This document shows positions 9,572-17,820 of a DNA stretch of 64,000 bases, in pieces. This DNA is from Roseomonas fluvialis. GTDB lineage: Bacteria > Pseudomonadota > Alphaproteobacteria > Acetobacterales > Acetobacteraceae. The notes under the pieces are model-generated. The model did no database searches. It saw only the letters and a list, made by a program, of their open reading frames with translations, and was not told where the DNA came from. The stretch is from the NCBI RefSeq assembly GCF_022846615.1, contig NZ_AP025637.1, positions 3,559,001 through 3,623,000 on the forward strand, written 5' to 3'. How positions within the stretch are numbered: position 1 is the first letter of the stretch; each line of letters opens with the position of its first letter. Position numbers and translations under genes: made by a program.

Positions 9572-9970
9572 ATGCTCAACATCGTTGTCCTCGTGTTCGT
9601 TGGCGGCGCGGTCGGCGCGATCGCGCGTGAGGCCCTGATGCTCTCGGTACCGGAGGTGTGGCATCACTTCCCCCTCCCGATATTCCTGGCCAACATCACG
9701 GCGTCGTTCCTGTTGGGCCTGACGACAGGACTGCATCAGCGGCGCGCGCTGAGCGACAACATCAGCGCCATGATTGGCACTGGCATCATGGGCGGCCTTT
9801 CGACCTTTTCCAGCTTCGTCTTCGGCGCCTTCGTTCTCATGAGCGCCCCGACGGCGGGTTTCGTCGTGGCACTCATCTATGTCCTCGCCAGCGTGGGCGT
9901 CGGCTACGCGGCAGTTTCCTTGGGGCTGAAGATTGGCGCGGGTCGCGTACCGCTGCAGCCACAGGAGTGA
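9572..9970 (+). CDS. crcB: Fluoride channel CrcB/Fluc, second of a tandem pair
   Basis: A 132-residue CrcB/Fluc protein, clearly related to but diverged from its upstream partner: GGAVGAIAREALM, IFLANITASFLLGL and GIMGGLSTFSSFVFG occupy the same three motif positions. GAGGA of the intercistronic gap serves as ribosome binding site. The two proteins differ in the distribution of charged loop residues, which fits opposite membrane orientations in one heterodimeric channel; orientation cannot be proved from sequence. It converges on the MoeA-fusion gene 60 bp away. Confidence 0.93.
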   Translation: MLNIVVLVFVGGAVGAIAREALMLSVPEVWHHFPLPIFLANITASFLLGLTTGLHQRRALSDNISAMIGTGIMGGLSTFSSFVFGAFVLMSAPTAGFVVALIYVLASVGVGYAAVSLGLKIGAGRVPLQPQE

Positions 9971-10030
9971 CAACGGCGCACCAGTAGGGTCGCGACGCGC
10001 TGCAGGGCGACTGGATCGACCAGGCGGGAT

Positions 10031-11998
10031 TCAGGCCCTGAAGCCGAGATCGTTTAGACGCGCGATGACCTTGGGTGCGCGCAAGCAGGCGAGGAAAGAC
10101 ACGACGGCGGGTCGTGTGCGGCGCCCCTCCGGCACGAAGAAGTCGTAGTGCTCATCGGCCAGCGGCAGGAAGCCGAGGCCGTAGTCGCGCGCCACCGTCT
10201 CGATCGCAACACCCCAATCGGCACGCGATTGCGACACGGCCGCCGCCACCGCGTTGTGCGATTTCGGCTGGTTCGCGTAGCCGGCCGGACGCGCGCCCTC
10301 GAGCAACCCATCGAGCAGGATGCGCGTGCCAGACCCTGCGTTGCGGTTCACCAGCAGGCAGCCCGGATCGGACGCGGCCTGTCGGACGGCCTCGCGCCCA
10401 GCACGCCCCTCGAAACGCGCATCGCCGGGGCGGAACACCACGCCCTGGCTGCGCCGCCAGCCTGGCTCCAGCATCAGCCCCGGCGCCAGGAAGGGCGTGT
10501 TGTAGTCGACCGTCGTCGGATCGAGCAGATGCGCTGGCGCGAGGTCGCACTCGCCGCGCTTCGCTGCCGCCAGGCCACCGAGGCTGCCGACGGCCAATGT
10601 CCGTGCGCGGATGCCCTGTTCCGCCAGAACGTCCAGCACGGCATCGAGACCGACGCAGTGCGAGCCGATGATGACGAGATCGGGCGCGCGCATCGCGCCG
10701 CCGATCAGCCGCACCCGCACCGTGCTCCCGACCTCCGCCACCTGGTCGAGGGCGGCGATCGCAAAGAACCCGTCCGCCTGCGCGAAGGCCGTCACGCTGC
10801 CCGAACCCTTGCCGAGCGGAAACGCGCGCGGGGTCCCTTCGCCCTCGGCCAAGGAGACCATGACGTATTCGGTGCGCCCGAGTTCGCTCGGCGTGCGCAC
10901 CGCCAGTTGCGCCTCGACCTCGGTCTCCGCCCGTGGCGGAAGCCCCGCCATCGCGCGCAGTACCGGCACGGCGAATTCGTGGAAGGTAAAGACGGCGCTG
11001 GTGGGAAAGCCTGGCAGCACCACGACAGGCTTGGTGCCCGCAACCGCCAGGCAGAGCGGCTTGCCCGGCTTGAGCGCCACGCCGTGCACGAGCACGCCCG
11101 GCGCGGGCAACGCCGAGAGGATGCGGTGCGAGACATCGCCCGCGCCCTTGCTGGTGCCGCCCGACATCACGACCATGTCGGCGCGCGCCAGCGCATCGCT
11201 CAAGGCCGCGGCCAGCGCGTCCGGATCGTCGCGAAAGATGCCCAGCGCCAGCGGCTCGCCGCCATTCTCGCTGACCGCGGCACACAGGATGGCAGCATTG
11301 CTGTCGGTGATCCCGCCGGGCGGCAGGGGCGTGCCGGGCGGGTGCAACTCGTCGCCGGTCGAGATCACCGCCACGACCGGGCGGCGCACCACCGGCACCT
11401 CGCTCCATCCTGCGGCCGCCAGCATGCCGATTTCGCGGCTGGTGATCTGCGCGCCGGCCCGCAGCAGCGCCTCGCCCCGCGCGATGTCGCTGCCGGCGAA
11501 GCCAATGAACTGCCCGGGCGCCAGCGCCCGCGACAGCAGGATCCCCGGCCCTTCGGCGGCGTCCTCCAGTTCGGTCCACTCGATCATCGCCACCGCGTCG
11601 GCGCCCCGCGGAATCATGCCGCCCGTGGCGATGGCGGTCGCCGTGCCGGGGGGCACCTCGATCGCCGGTGCGACGCCGCAGGCCAGCACCTCGGCATTCA
11701 GCCGTAGCCGCACGGGCACGGCCTCCGAAGCGCCTGTCGTGTCCGCGGCGCGCAGCGCGAAGCCGTCCACCGAGGCACGGTCGAAGGGCGGCGCGTCGGC
11801 GCGCGCGGGCAGCGTCTTCGCGACGATGCGCCCGAGGCTCGTGGCCAATGGGACAAGCTCCGTCCCGAGCGGGCCGGGCGGCACTGCGGCCCGGAAGCGC
11901 CGCATGGCTTCTTCGGCGGAGACGATGTCGAGGAACTGCTCCTGCCGGGCGGCATGGCGCAGGCGCGCGAGCAGCGCGTCGGTGCTCTCGTCGGTCAT
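10031..11998 (-). CDS. moeA: MoeA molybdopterin molybdenumtransferase fused to a periplasmic-binding-like domain
   Basis: A 655-residue two-part protein. Residues about 20-420 are MoeA: DAPPFDRASVDGFALRA at the N-terminus, then VISTGDELHPPG and MSGGTSKGAGD of the MoCF fold and VLPGFPTSAVFTF near its end. This enzyme inserts molybdate into adenylylated molybdopterin. Residues about 430-655 are a COG1910-type binding-protein domain (IIGSHCVGLDAVLDVL, VNRNAGSGTRILLDGLL, WGVAIETVARDYGLGF) lacking a signal peptide, so it is a cytoplasmic sensor or metal-donor module. The ATG at 11998 overlaps the upstream stop by four bases; an open frame running further upstream is shadow sequence. Last gene of the Mo/W operon. 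Confidence 0.88.
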   Translation of the reverse strand: MTDESTDALLARLRHAARQEQFLDIVSAEEAMRRFRAAVPPGPLGTELVPLATSLGRIVAKTLPARADAPPFDRASVDGFALRAADTTGASEAVPVRLRLNAEVLACGVAPAIEVPPGTATAIATGGMIPRGADAVAMIEWTELEDAAEGPGILLSRALAPGQFIGFAGSDIARGEALLRAGAQITSREIGMLAAAGWSEVPVVRRPVVAVISTGDELHPPGTPLPPGGITDSNAAILCAAVSENGGEPLALGIFRDDPDALAAALSDALARADMVVMSGGTSKGAGDVSHRILSALPAPGVLVHGVALKPGKPLCLAVAGTKPVVVLPGFPTSAVFTFHEFAVPVLRAMAGLPPRAETEVEAQLAVRTPSELGRTEYVMVSLAEGEGTPRAFPLGKGSGSVTAFAQADGFFAIAALDQVAEVGSTVRVRLIGGAMRAPDLVIIGSHCVGLDAVLDVLAEQGIRARTLAVGSLGGLAAAKRGECDLAPAHLLDPTTVDYNTPFLAPGLMLEPGWRRSQGVVFRPGDARFEGRAGREAVRQAASDPGCLLVNRNAGSGTRILLDGLLEGARPAGYANQPKSHNAVAAAVSQSRADWGVAIETVARDYGLGFLPLADEHYDFFVPEGRRTRPAVVSFLACLRAPKVIARLNDLGFRA

Positions 11999-13131
11999 GG
12001 GTCGGGCCAGAACAGCGTGATGGTGATCTCGGTACCCGCCTCCGCGCCCTCGGAGGCCGCAGGCAGGATCAGCACCGCGCCGCTTGCGAGCGCGTGCAGC
12101 GGCAGCGCGCCGGTGGCCAGCGGCTCGGCGCGGCCATCTGCGAGACGGCGCAGCGGCGCGAGTTCGACCAGGCCGACCGTCGAGGTGACCTTGCGCGCAA
12201 GCCGTGCCCGCAGCGGCGGCGTCGGCACGGCACCCGTGAGCGCATCCAGCGCCGGCCGCACCAGCAGCAGCCAGGCGGCCGGCGCATCGCCCGGCGAGCC
12301 GGGCAGCAGGACCACGGGCCGGAGGGCCACTTCGCCAAAACCCGCCGTCGTGCCGGGGCGCGCGCCGATGCCATGCAGCGCGAGCCTGCCCGCTTCGCGC
12401 AGCCCCGCCGCCGTGACGTCGCCCGCGCCGTCCCCGGTGCCGCCCACGGCCAGCAGGAGGTCGCATACCTCGGCGCCGGCGCGGAGCGCACCGGCGATAG
12501 CTGCGGCATCGTCGGGCGCGGGCGGCAGGCGAAGCAGCGCCGCCCCGGCCGCCTGCGCCAGCGCCGCACAGGTTGCGAACAGCGTATCGCGCCCGCCATC
12601 GGCCATGATCTCGTCGCCAATCGCGAGCCAACCGAGGCGGGGCCGACGCACCGCGACCTCGGTCACACCCAGTGCGGCCAGCACCGGCAGGTCGAGCGGC
12701 GAAAGCCGTTCCCCGGCCGCGCGCAGCAGCGTGCCGGCCGCGGCGTCCTCGCCCGGCCATCGCACGCCGCTGCCAGGGGCCACCGCGTCCAGCACCTGCG
12801 CGAAGGGACCCTCCCGCACCAGCTCGGGCAGTGGCAGCACGGCATCGGTGCCAGGCGGCAGCGCATCGCCGGGCTGCAGCAGACGCGGCGGCACGGACAG
12901 CACCGCCGGCGCGTAGGGCCCGGCGCCGAGCGTATCGGCCGCCGCGATGGCCCAGCCATCCCACCGCGCCACCGCGCAGGGCGGCGCGGGTGCGGTCGCC
13001 TCGAGCGGTACAGCGAGCACGCAACCCACGGCCTCGGCCAGCGGCAGGCTGCGCGGTGCGACGGCCGCGATGCCGGCCAGTAGCAGCGCGGTGGCCTCGT
13101 CTAGCACGGTCAGGCTGCGCAGCCCGGTCAT
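11995..13131 (-). CDS. MoeA-like molybdopterin-binding protein
   Basis: A 378-residue MoeA paralogue. It retains the MoCF fold landmarks (WLAIGDEIMADGGRDT, LLAVGGTGDGAGD, VVLLPGSPGDAPAAWLLLV) and an N-terminal ARWDGWAIAAADT segment in place of the usual SxxDGFA motif. The core is degenerate compared with the neighbouring MoeA: TGDE is replaced by IGDE and SGG by VGG. It may therefore bind molybdopterin or metal without full transferase activity. Overlaps its neighbours by four bases on both sides, so it is translated as part of the same polycistron. Confidence 0.8.
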   Translation of the reverse strand: MTGLRSLTVLDEATALLLAGIAAVAPRSLPLAEAVGCVLAVPLEATAPAPPCAVARWDGWAIAAADTLGAGPYAPAVLSVPPRLLQPGDALPPGTDAVLPLPELVREGPFAQVLDAVAPGSGVRWPGEDAAAGTLLRAAGERLSPLDLPVLAALGVTEVAVRRPRLGWLAIGDEIMADGGRDTLFATCAALAQAAGAALLRLPPAPDDAAAIAGALRAGAEVCDLLLAVGGTGDGAGDVTAAGLREAGRLALHGIGARPGTTAGFGEVALRPVVLLPGSPGDAPAAWLLLVRPALDALTGAVPTPPLRARLARKVTSTVGLVELAPLRRLADGRAEPLATGALPLHALASGAVLILPAASEGAEAGTEITITLFWPDP

Positions 13132-13922
13132 GGCGGGGCGACCAGGGGCGCGCAGACCAGCCTCTCGCCCTGCGGCGTCGCCAGCGCGCCCACCACGGCA
13201 TCCACGCCATAGGCAGCACGCAGGCGTGGCGGGGTGATGAGGTCGGCAGGCGGCATGGGCCCGGTCATCGCGCCCCCATGCAGCAGCATGGCCGCATCGG
13301 CAACCAGCAGGGCATGGTCCGGGTGATGCGTCGTCATCAGCACGGCGAGGCCGTCACGCACGGCGAGCGCGCGCACCTCGCGCAGCACCAGCGCCTGGTT
13401 GCCGAAATCGAGGCTGGCAGTCGGCTCGTCGAGCACCAGGCAGCGCGCGTCCTGCACCAGCGCGCGGGCGATCAGCACCAGCTGGCGCTCACCGCCCGAA
13501 AGCTCCGTCACCGGGCGATGCGCGAGGTGAGCGATGCCCAGCCGATCGAGCGCCGCCTCGGCCAGGGCGTGATCGCGCGCGCCCGGGGCCGCGAGCAGAG
13601 GCAGGCGCGCCGCGCGACCCATCGCCACCACCTCGCGCGCAGCATAGGCGAAGCCACCCGGCGCAGCCTGCGGCACATAGGCCAAGCGATGCGCGACCTC
13701 ACGGCGCGACAGGGAGGCGAGCGGCGCCGCCTCGAGCCGCACCTCGCCGGCCAGCGGGGGGATCAGGCCGAGCAGCGTCCGCAGCAGCGTCGTCTTGCCG
13801 CCGCCATTCGGCCCCAGCAGGCACAGCACCTGGCCGGCCTCCAGCGCGAAGGAGAGGCCGGCCGCAACGACGCGCTTGCCATGACCGACCGACAGGCCCT
13901 GCGCGGCCAGCAGCGCCGTCAT
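13128..13922 (-). CDS. FecE-type ABC transporter ATPase (probable molybdate/tungstate uptake)
   Basis: A 264-residue ABC ATPase: Walker A LGPNGGGKTT near residue 35, the Q-loop YVPQAAPG typical of iron/B12/MolC-type importers, signature LSGGERQ and Walker B CLVLDEP followed by the H-loop TTHHPDH. The ATG at 13922 overlaps the permease stop by four bases; the in-frame ATG at 13958 would intrude further into the permease gene and was rejected. It powers the FecCD permease encoded just upstream. Substrate assignment rests on context with MoeA, Mop and Tup genes. Confidence 0.88.
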   Translation of the reverse strand: MTALLAAQGLSVGHGKRVVAAGLSFALEAGQVLCLLGPNGGGKTTLLRTLLGLIPPLAGEVRLEAAPLASLSRREVAHRLAYVPQAAPGGFAYAAREVVAMGRAARLPLLAAPGARDHALAEAALDRLGIAHLAHRPVTELSGGERQLVLIARALVQDARCLVLDEPTASLDFGNQALVLREVRALAVRDGLAVLMTTHHPDHALLVADAAMLLHGGAMTGPMPPADLITPPRLRAAYGVDAVVGALATPQGERLVCAPLVAPP

Positions 13923-14914
13923 GCCACGCCACCCCGTCTGGCGCGCACCAACAGCCACAGGAACAGCGGCGTGCCCAGCACCGCCGTCAGGATGCCGAGC
14001 GGCAATTCGGTGCGCCCCGCGACGCGCGCGAGCGTATCCACGGCAAGCAGGAAGGCTGCGCCCAGCAACGCCGAGAGCGGGATCAGACGACGCAGATCCG
14101 GCCCGCCGAGCATCCGCGCCATGTGCGGCACGACCAGCCCGATCCAGCCGACCGCCCCCGCCAGCGCGGTGACCGCGGCAGTGGCGAGCGTGGCGCCCGC
14201 GACCGCGCAGGCCCGCAACGCCGTCGTGTTCACGCCGAGCGCCCGCGCCTCGTCCTCGCCCAGCGTCAGCAGATTCAGCCGCCAGCGCAGCAGCAGCAGC
14301 ACGACCAGGCCAAGTAGCGCCGCGGGCGCGGCCGCGAGGATATCGTCCCGCGTCGCCGCCGAGAGCGTGCCGAGCAGCCAGAAGGTGATCGCCGGCAATT
14401 GGTTGTACGGGTCGGCGAGGATCTTCAGAAGGCTGATCGCCGCCCCCATCAGCGCGCCCAGCGCGATGCCCGCCAGGATCAGCACCAGCACCGGGTCCCC
14501 CTGCCCGCGCACCGCCGCGCTCAGCGCCGCCACCGCCGCCACCGCTGCGATGCCGCCGGCGAAAGCGAGCCCCTGCACCGCCGCCACCGGCAGGCCGAGA
14601 AAGATGCCGAGCACCGCGCCGAGCGATGCGCCGGCCGAAACGCCGAGCAGGTCGGGCGAGGCGAGCGGATTGCGGAACATGCCCTGGAAGGCCGCGCCCG
14701 CCGCCGCAAGCGACGCGCCGACCAGGATGGCCGCGCCCACCCGCGGCGCGCGGATGTTCCAGAAGACGATCGCGGGCGTGCCTGTCTCGGCGCCGCTCAG
14801 GATCGCCCAGAGCTGCCCCGGCGCGATCGGGAAGCGCCCGACCGCCAGCGCCCCCAGCACCGCGACAACGAGGGCCGCGGCGCCCACACCCCAGGCCAGC
14901 GCGCCGCGCTTCAC
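13919..14914 (-). CDS. FecCD-family ABC permease (probable molybdate/tungstate uptake)
   Basis: A 331-residue permease with about ten membrane helices. It carries the family marks RAPRVGAAILVGASLAAAG and GWIGLVVPHMARMLGG (the coupling-helix region), ending in GTPLFLWLLVRARRGG. The start is a GTG at 14914 overlapping the upstream TGA as GTGA. The frame continues open further upstream, but those residues are Arg/Gly/Pro-rich, non-membrane, and antisense-like to the binding protein. FecCD permeases carry siderophores, B12 or, in MolABC systems, molybdate and tungstate; the operon context favours the last. Confidence 0.87.
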   Translation of the reverse strand: MKRGALAWGVGAAALVVAVLGALAVGRFPIAPGQLWAILSGAETGTPAIVFWNIRAPRVGAAILVGASLAAAGAAFQGMFRNPLASPDLLGVSAGASLGAVLGIFLGLPVAAVQGLAFAGGIAAVAAVAALSAAVRGQGDPVLVLILAGIALGALMGAAISLLKILADPYNQLPAITFWLLGTLSAATRDDILAAAPAALLGLVVLLLLRWRLNLLTLGEDEARALGVNTTALRACAVAGATLATAAVTALAGAVGWIGLVVPHMARMLGGPDLRRLIPLSALLGAAFLLAVDTLARVAGRTELPLGILTAVLGTPLFLWLLVRARRGGVA

Positions 14915-15942
14915 GCCGGCAAGGCGGGGCGGAGCAGCGCCTCGACCTGCGCGGGTTCGGGGCGACGGTGATAGAACAGGGCGTGGAACTCGGCGACGGC
15001 TTCCACCAGCCCGGCGCGCGGGCGCAGCCCGAACAGCACCGGCAGCCACATCAGCCCAAGCAGGCGGTTCACCGCGGGCGGGAAATCCACCCAGCCGAAG
15101 GGCAGGCCCGGCGCCAGCGCGACCCGCCCGGCCCGCACGGCGGGCACCGATGACCACAGGCGATCGGCCTTCACGGTCGCCATGAAGTCAGGGTGGATCG
15201 CGATGATCCAGTCGGGATTCCAGGCGAAGACCTGCTCCATCGAGAATTGCACCAGGCTGCCCGCGCCGAGCGCCGAGGCGGCGACGTTCTCGGCCCCGGC
15301 AAACTCGATGATCTCGGTGTTGATCGACCCGGCGACGCCGGTCTCGAGCCCGCGCGGGCCGCGCACATAGAGCACGCGGGGCCTGCCGCGCGCGCGCAGC
15401 GCCTCCGCGGCCGCGACGGCCTCGGCCAGGATGCGCTCGGCGGCGGCGGCCCGCGCCTCGGCGGCGTCGCGGCGGTCGAGGATCTCGCCGAGCAGGCGAT
15501 AGGTCTCGGGGATCTTCGGCAGGGCGCCGTCGAGCAGCAGGGTGGGCAGCCCGGTCTGCGCCTGTACGCGCTCGGCGAGCGAGACGAAGACCGGTCGGAC
15601 CGACCCGTAGTCGAGCACCAGGTCGGGCCGCTGCCGCAGCACGGCCTCGACATTCGCCGTGTTGTCGCGGCCGGTGAGGCGGCCGATCTCGGGCAGCGCG
15701 ACGGCCTCGGGCAGCATGAAGACGGCCTCCGCCGGGCGCGGCGGCCGCGCCGGCCAGCCGGCCAGCATGTCCGGCGCCAGGGTATACAGCAGGATCGCGG
15801 CCGGCGGACCGGCGGGAAACACCCGCGTGACGCGATCGGGCACCGCGATGCGCCGGCCGGTCGCGTCCGGCACCACGCGCTCCGCCCGCGCGGGCGCAGC
15901 GACCAGCGCGGGCGCGGCCAGCAAGACGCGGCGCGGGATCAT
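14911..15942 (-). CDS. Periplasmic binding protein of FecCD-type importer (BtuF/MolA-like)
   Basis: A 343-residue cluster-A-III type binding protein. It has a twin-arginine-like or Sec signal (MIPRRVLLAAPALVAAPARA), then VPDRVTRVFPAGPPAAILLYTL and the two-lobe pattern with QRPDLVLDYG and WNPDWIIAIHPDF (lobe hinge regions). It delivers substrate to the adjacent permease. Haemophilus MolA has this fold and binds molybdate/tungstate, so with Mop immediately upstream the same ligand is likely. The ATG overlaps the mop stop by four bases. Confidence 0.85.
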   Translation of the reverse strand: MIPRRVLLAAPALVAAPARAERVVPDATGRRIAVPDRVTRVFPAGPPAAILLYTLAPDMLAGWPARPPRPAEAVFMLPEAVALPEIGRLTGRDNTANVEAVLRQRPDLVLDYGSVRPVFVSLAERVQAQTGLPTLLLDGALPKIPETYRLLGEILDRRDAAEARAAAAERILAEAVAAAEALRARGRPRVLYVRGPRGLETGVAGSINTEIIEFAGAENVAASALGAGSLVQFSMEQVFAWNPDWIIAIHPDFMATVKADRLWSSVPAVRAGRVALAPGLPFGWVDFPPAVNRLLGLMWLPVLFGLRPRAGLVEAVAEFHALFYHRRPEPAQVEALLRPALPA

Positions 15943-16154
15943 CCCTTCGTGCCGACCATCACATCAGAGGCCTTGATCACCGCCACCGCCTCGCCGCCAA
16001 CCGCGAGGCCCAGCTCCTCGGCGGATTCATTGGTGATGGCAGCGGTGACGACGACGCCGGGCGCGACCTCGATGGTCACGTGCGTCGTGGTGACGCCCTG
16101 GCGGATGCCGGTGATGGTGCCGGGGAACTGGTTGCGGGCCGAGAGCTTCAGCAT
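15939..16154 (-). CDS. mop: Mop family molybdopterin/molybdate-binding TOBE protein
   Basis: A 71-residue single TOBE domain: MLKLSARNQFPG, VTTTHVTIEVAPG, ITNESAEELGL and a C-terminal AVIKASDVMVG, all canonical for Mop molbindins, which assemble as hexamers and store molybdate or tungstate in the cytoplasm. An upstream in-frame ATG at 16169 exists, but homologues begin at MLKLSARN, and AAAGG lies six bases before the ATG at 16154. The gene sits between the ModA-like binding protein (18-bp gap) and the FecCD-type importer (4-nt overlap), supporting Mo/W as the ligand of the whole operon. Confidence 0.92.
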   Translation of the reverse strand: MLKLSARNQFPGTITGIRQGVTTTHVTIEVAPGVVVTAAITNESAEELGLAVGGEAVAVIKASDVMVGTKG

Positions 16155-16172
16155 GGCGGTGCCTTTCATCGA

Positions 16173-16967
16173 TCAGCGGGCTGGCAGGCCGGGGGCCACG
16201 AAGCCGTGGCGATCCAGGATGGCCTGCCCGGCTGGGGACAGCAGGAACAGGGTGAAGCGGACGGCCTCGGGGCGGTCCGAGAGCAGGATAAGCCCGTAAT
16301 CGGCGCCGACGGACAACGCCTCCGGCACGGCGATCTGGCGCAGGGACGCATCGGCGGCGCGCGCCAGCACGGCATTGGTGCAGTAGGTCAGGAACAGGTC
16401 GGCCGCGTTGCGCTCGAACTGCCAGGCATAGAGGTCGCGCCCCTGCGGCGGGCGCGCGCTGTCAGGCCCGCCGGTCAGCAGCAGCGCTTTCGATTCCAGC
16501 GCGGCGCGCGCGCCCGGACGCACGGCCTCGGCCCGCCTGAACAGCGCGAAGGCGTAGTCGCCGGCGGGATCGGCGCGCGGCGTGGAGGTACCGAGCCGCA
16601 CTGCCGGGTCGAGCATGCGCTCCAACAGTGTCGCCGGCGTCACCTCGAGCCCCGGCCGCGCGATGGCGCAGAGCGCGTTGCGCGCAAAGAGCACGGTCGG
16701 GCGGTTGCGCTCGCGCCCCACCGCTTCAGGATGCTCCATGTTGGCGGAGGCGAAGACCTCAAAGGTCTCGCCGCCGGCGATACGCTGTCGCAGCAGGCCC
16801 GAGGGGGCGTAGGTCTGCGCAACCGGCCCACCGCCCGGCGCGCGCTCGAAGGCCTGTGACACCTCGGCCAGCGCTGCCCTGAGCGAACCGGCGGCCGCGA
16901 GGCGTACCGGTTCGGCCGCGGCCGGCATGGTCAACAGCAGCGCCGCGAGAAGTGCCGCGATCCTCAC
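16173..16967 (-). CDS. ModA-like molybdate-binding protein without its own permease
   Basis: A 264-residue exported binding protein. The signal peptide VRIAALLAALLLTMPAAA is followed by the ModA hallmark LAAAGSLRAALAEV, then QTYAPSGLLRQRIAGGETFEVFASANMEHP, a typical PBP_like (PF13531) layout. The C-terminus (LFLLSPAGQAILDRHGF) is the standard ModA ending. The GTG start at 16967 overlaps the tupA stop as GTGA. No ModB/ModC genes accompany it, so it must work with the Tup or FecCD permease, or as a buffer protein. Confidence 0.82.
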   Translation of the reverse strand: MRIAALLAALLLTMPAAAEPVRLAAAGSLRAALAEVSQAFERAPGGGPVAQTYAPSGLLRQRIAGGETFEVFASANMEHPEAVGRERNRPTVLFARNALCAIARPGLEVTPATLLERMLDPAVRLGTSTPRADPAGDYAFALFRRAEAVRPGARAALESKALLLTGGPDSARPPQGRDLYAWQFERNAADLFLTYCTNAVLARAADASLRQIAVPEALSVGADYGLILLSDRPEAVRFTLFLLSPAGQAILDRHGFVAPGLPAR

Positions 16968-17797
16968 GAGGTCGGCTCGGGCCGATCGGCGTTCGGGAAG
17001 AACAGCTGCTCGCCATTGATCTGGTAGGACGCGATGGCGCGCTGGCCGGCGGGCGACAGGATCCAGTCGATGAAGCGCTGCCCGTCGGCGGCCTTCACAT
17101 GCGCGTGGCGCTGCGGGTTCACCAGCATGACGCCATACTGGTTGAACAGCCGCGCATCGCCCTCGACGAGCACGCGCAGATCCTGGCGGTTGCGGAAGGA
17201 CAGCCAGGTGCCGCGGTCGGCCAGGATATAGGCGTTCTGCGCCGCGGCGGTGTTCAGCGCCGGGCCCATGCCCTGGCCGACTTCGCGGTACCACTGGCCA
17301 CGGCCCGCCGCCGGATCGACGCCGGCGAGCTGCCACAGGCGGAGTTCCGCCGCATGCGTCCCTGAACGGTCGCCGCGGCTGACGAAGGGCGCGCGCGCCT
17401 CGGCGATGCGGCGCAGCGCGTCGTTGGTGTCGCGCAGCCCGTTGATGCGCGCGGGATCGGCGGCGGGGCCGACGAGGACGAAGTCGTTGAACATCACGTG
17501 GCGGCGCGGCCCACCGAAGCCCTCGGCCACGAAGCGCTCCTCGGCGGCCCGGTCATGCACGAACACCACGTCGGCGTCGCCCCGACGGCCGACATCGAGC
17601 GCCTGGCCGGTGCCGAGCGCCACCACGCGCACCGCGATGCCCGTCTCGGCCGTGAAGATCGGCAGGATGTGGCGGAACAGGCCGGATTGCTCGGTGCTGG
17701 TCGTGCTGGCGACGGTGATGAATCGTTCCTGCGCGAAGGCGGCGCCCGGCAGGATGACGGCCGCGGCAGCGGCGGCGAGGAACAGGCGGCGGAACAT
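16964..17797 (-). CDS. tupA: Tungstate/molybdate ABC transporter binding protein TupA
   Basis: A 277-residue periplasmic binding protein. After a signal peptide (FRRLFLAAAAAAVILPGAAFA) comes the TupA signature TTSTEQSGLF, then VVALGTGQALDVGRRGDADVV, SRGDRSGTHAAE and ADRGTWLSF, all typical of the tungstate-specific TupA branch. The ATG at 17797 has GGGAGA upstream; the in-frame ATG ten codons earlier (17827) lies almost at the tupC stop and precedes non-hydrophobic residues. High-affinity tungstate capture in the periplasm is the expected role. Confidence 0.9.
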   Translation of the reverse strand: MFRRLFLAAAAAAVILPGAAFAQERFITVASTTSTEQSGLFRHILPIFTAETGIAVRVVALGTGQALDVGRRGDADVVFVHDRAAEERFVAEGFGGPRRHVMFNDFVLVGPAADPARINGLRDTNDALRRIAEARAPFVSRGDRSGTHAAELRLWQLAGVDPAAGRGQWYREVGQGMGPALNTAAAQNAYILADRGTWLSFRNRQDLRVLVEGDARLFNQYGVMLVNPQRHAHVKAADGQRFIDWILSPAGQRAIASYQINGEQLFFPNADRPEPTS

Positions 17798-17820
17798 GGC
17801 GGGTCTCCCGGTTGGGCCCT

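Noticed and set aside
12000..13219. Upstream extension of the MoeA-fusion frame to 13219
   Set aside because: The extra 400 residues are antisense-like low-complexity sequence within the MoeA-like gene; the ATGA overlap start at 11998 fits the operon.
12672..15185. An 837-codon open frame opposite the FecCD importer genes
   Set aside because: Composition (Arg/Ala/Pro/Thr-rich) and complete antisense overlap with well-supported transporter genes mark it as a shadow.
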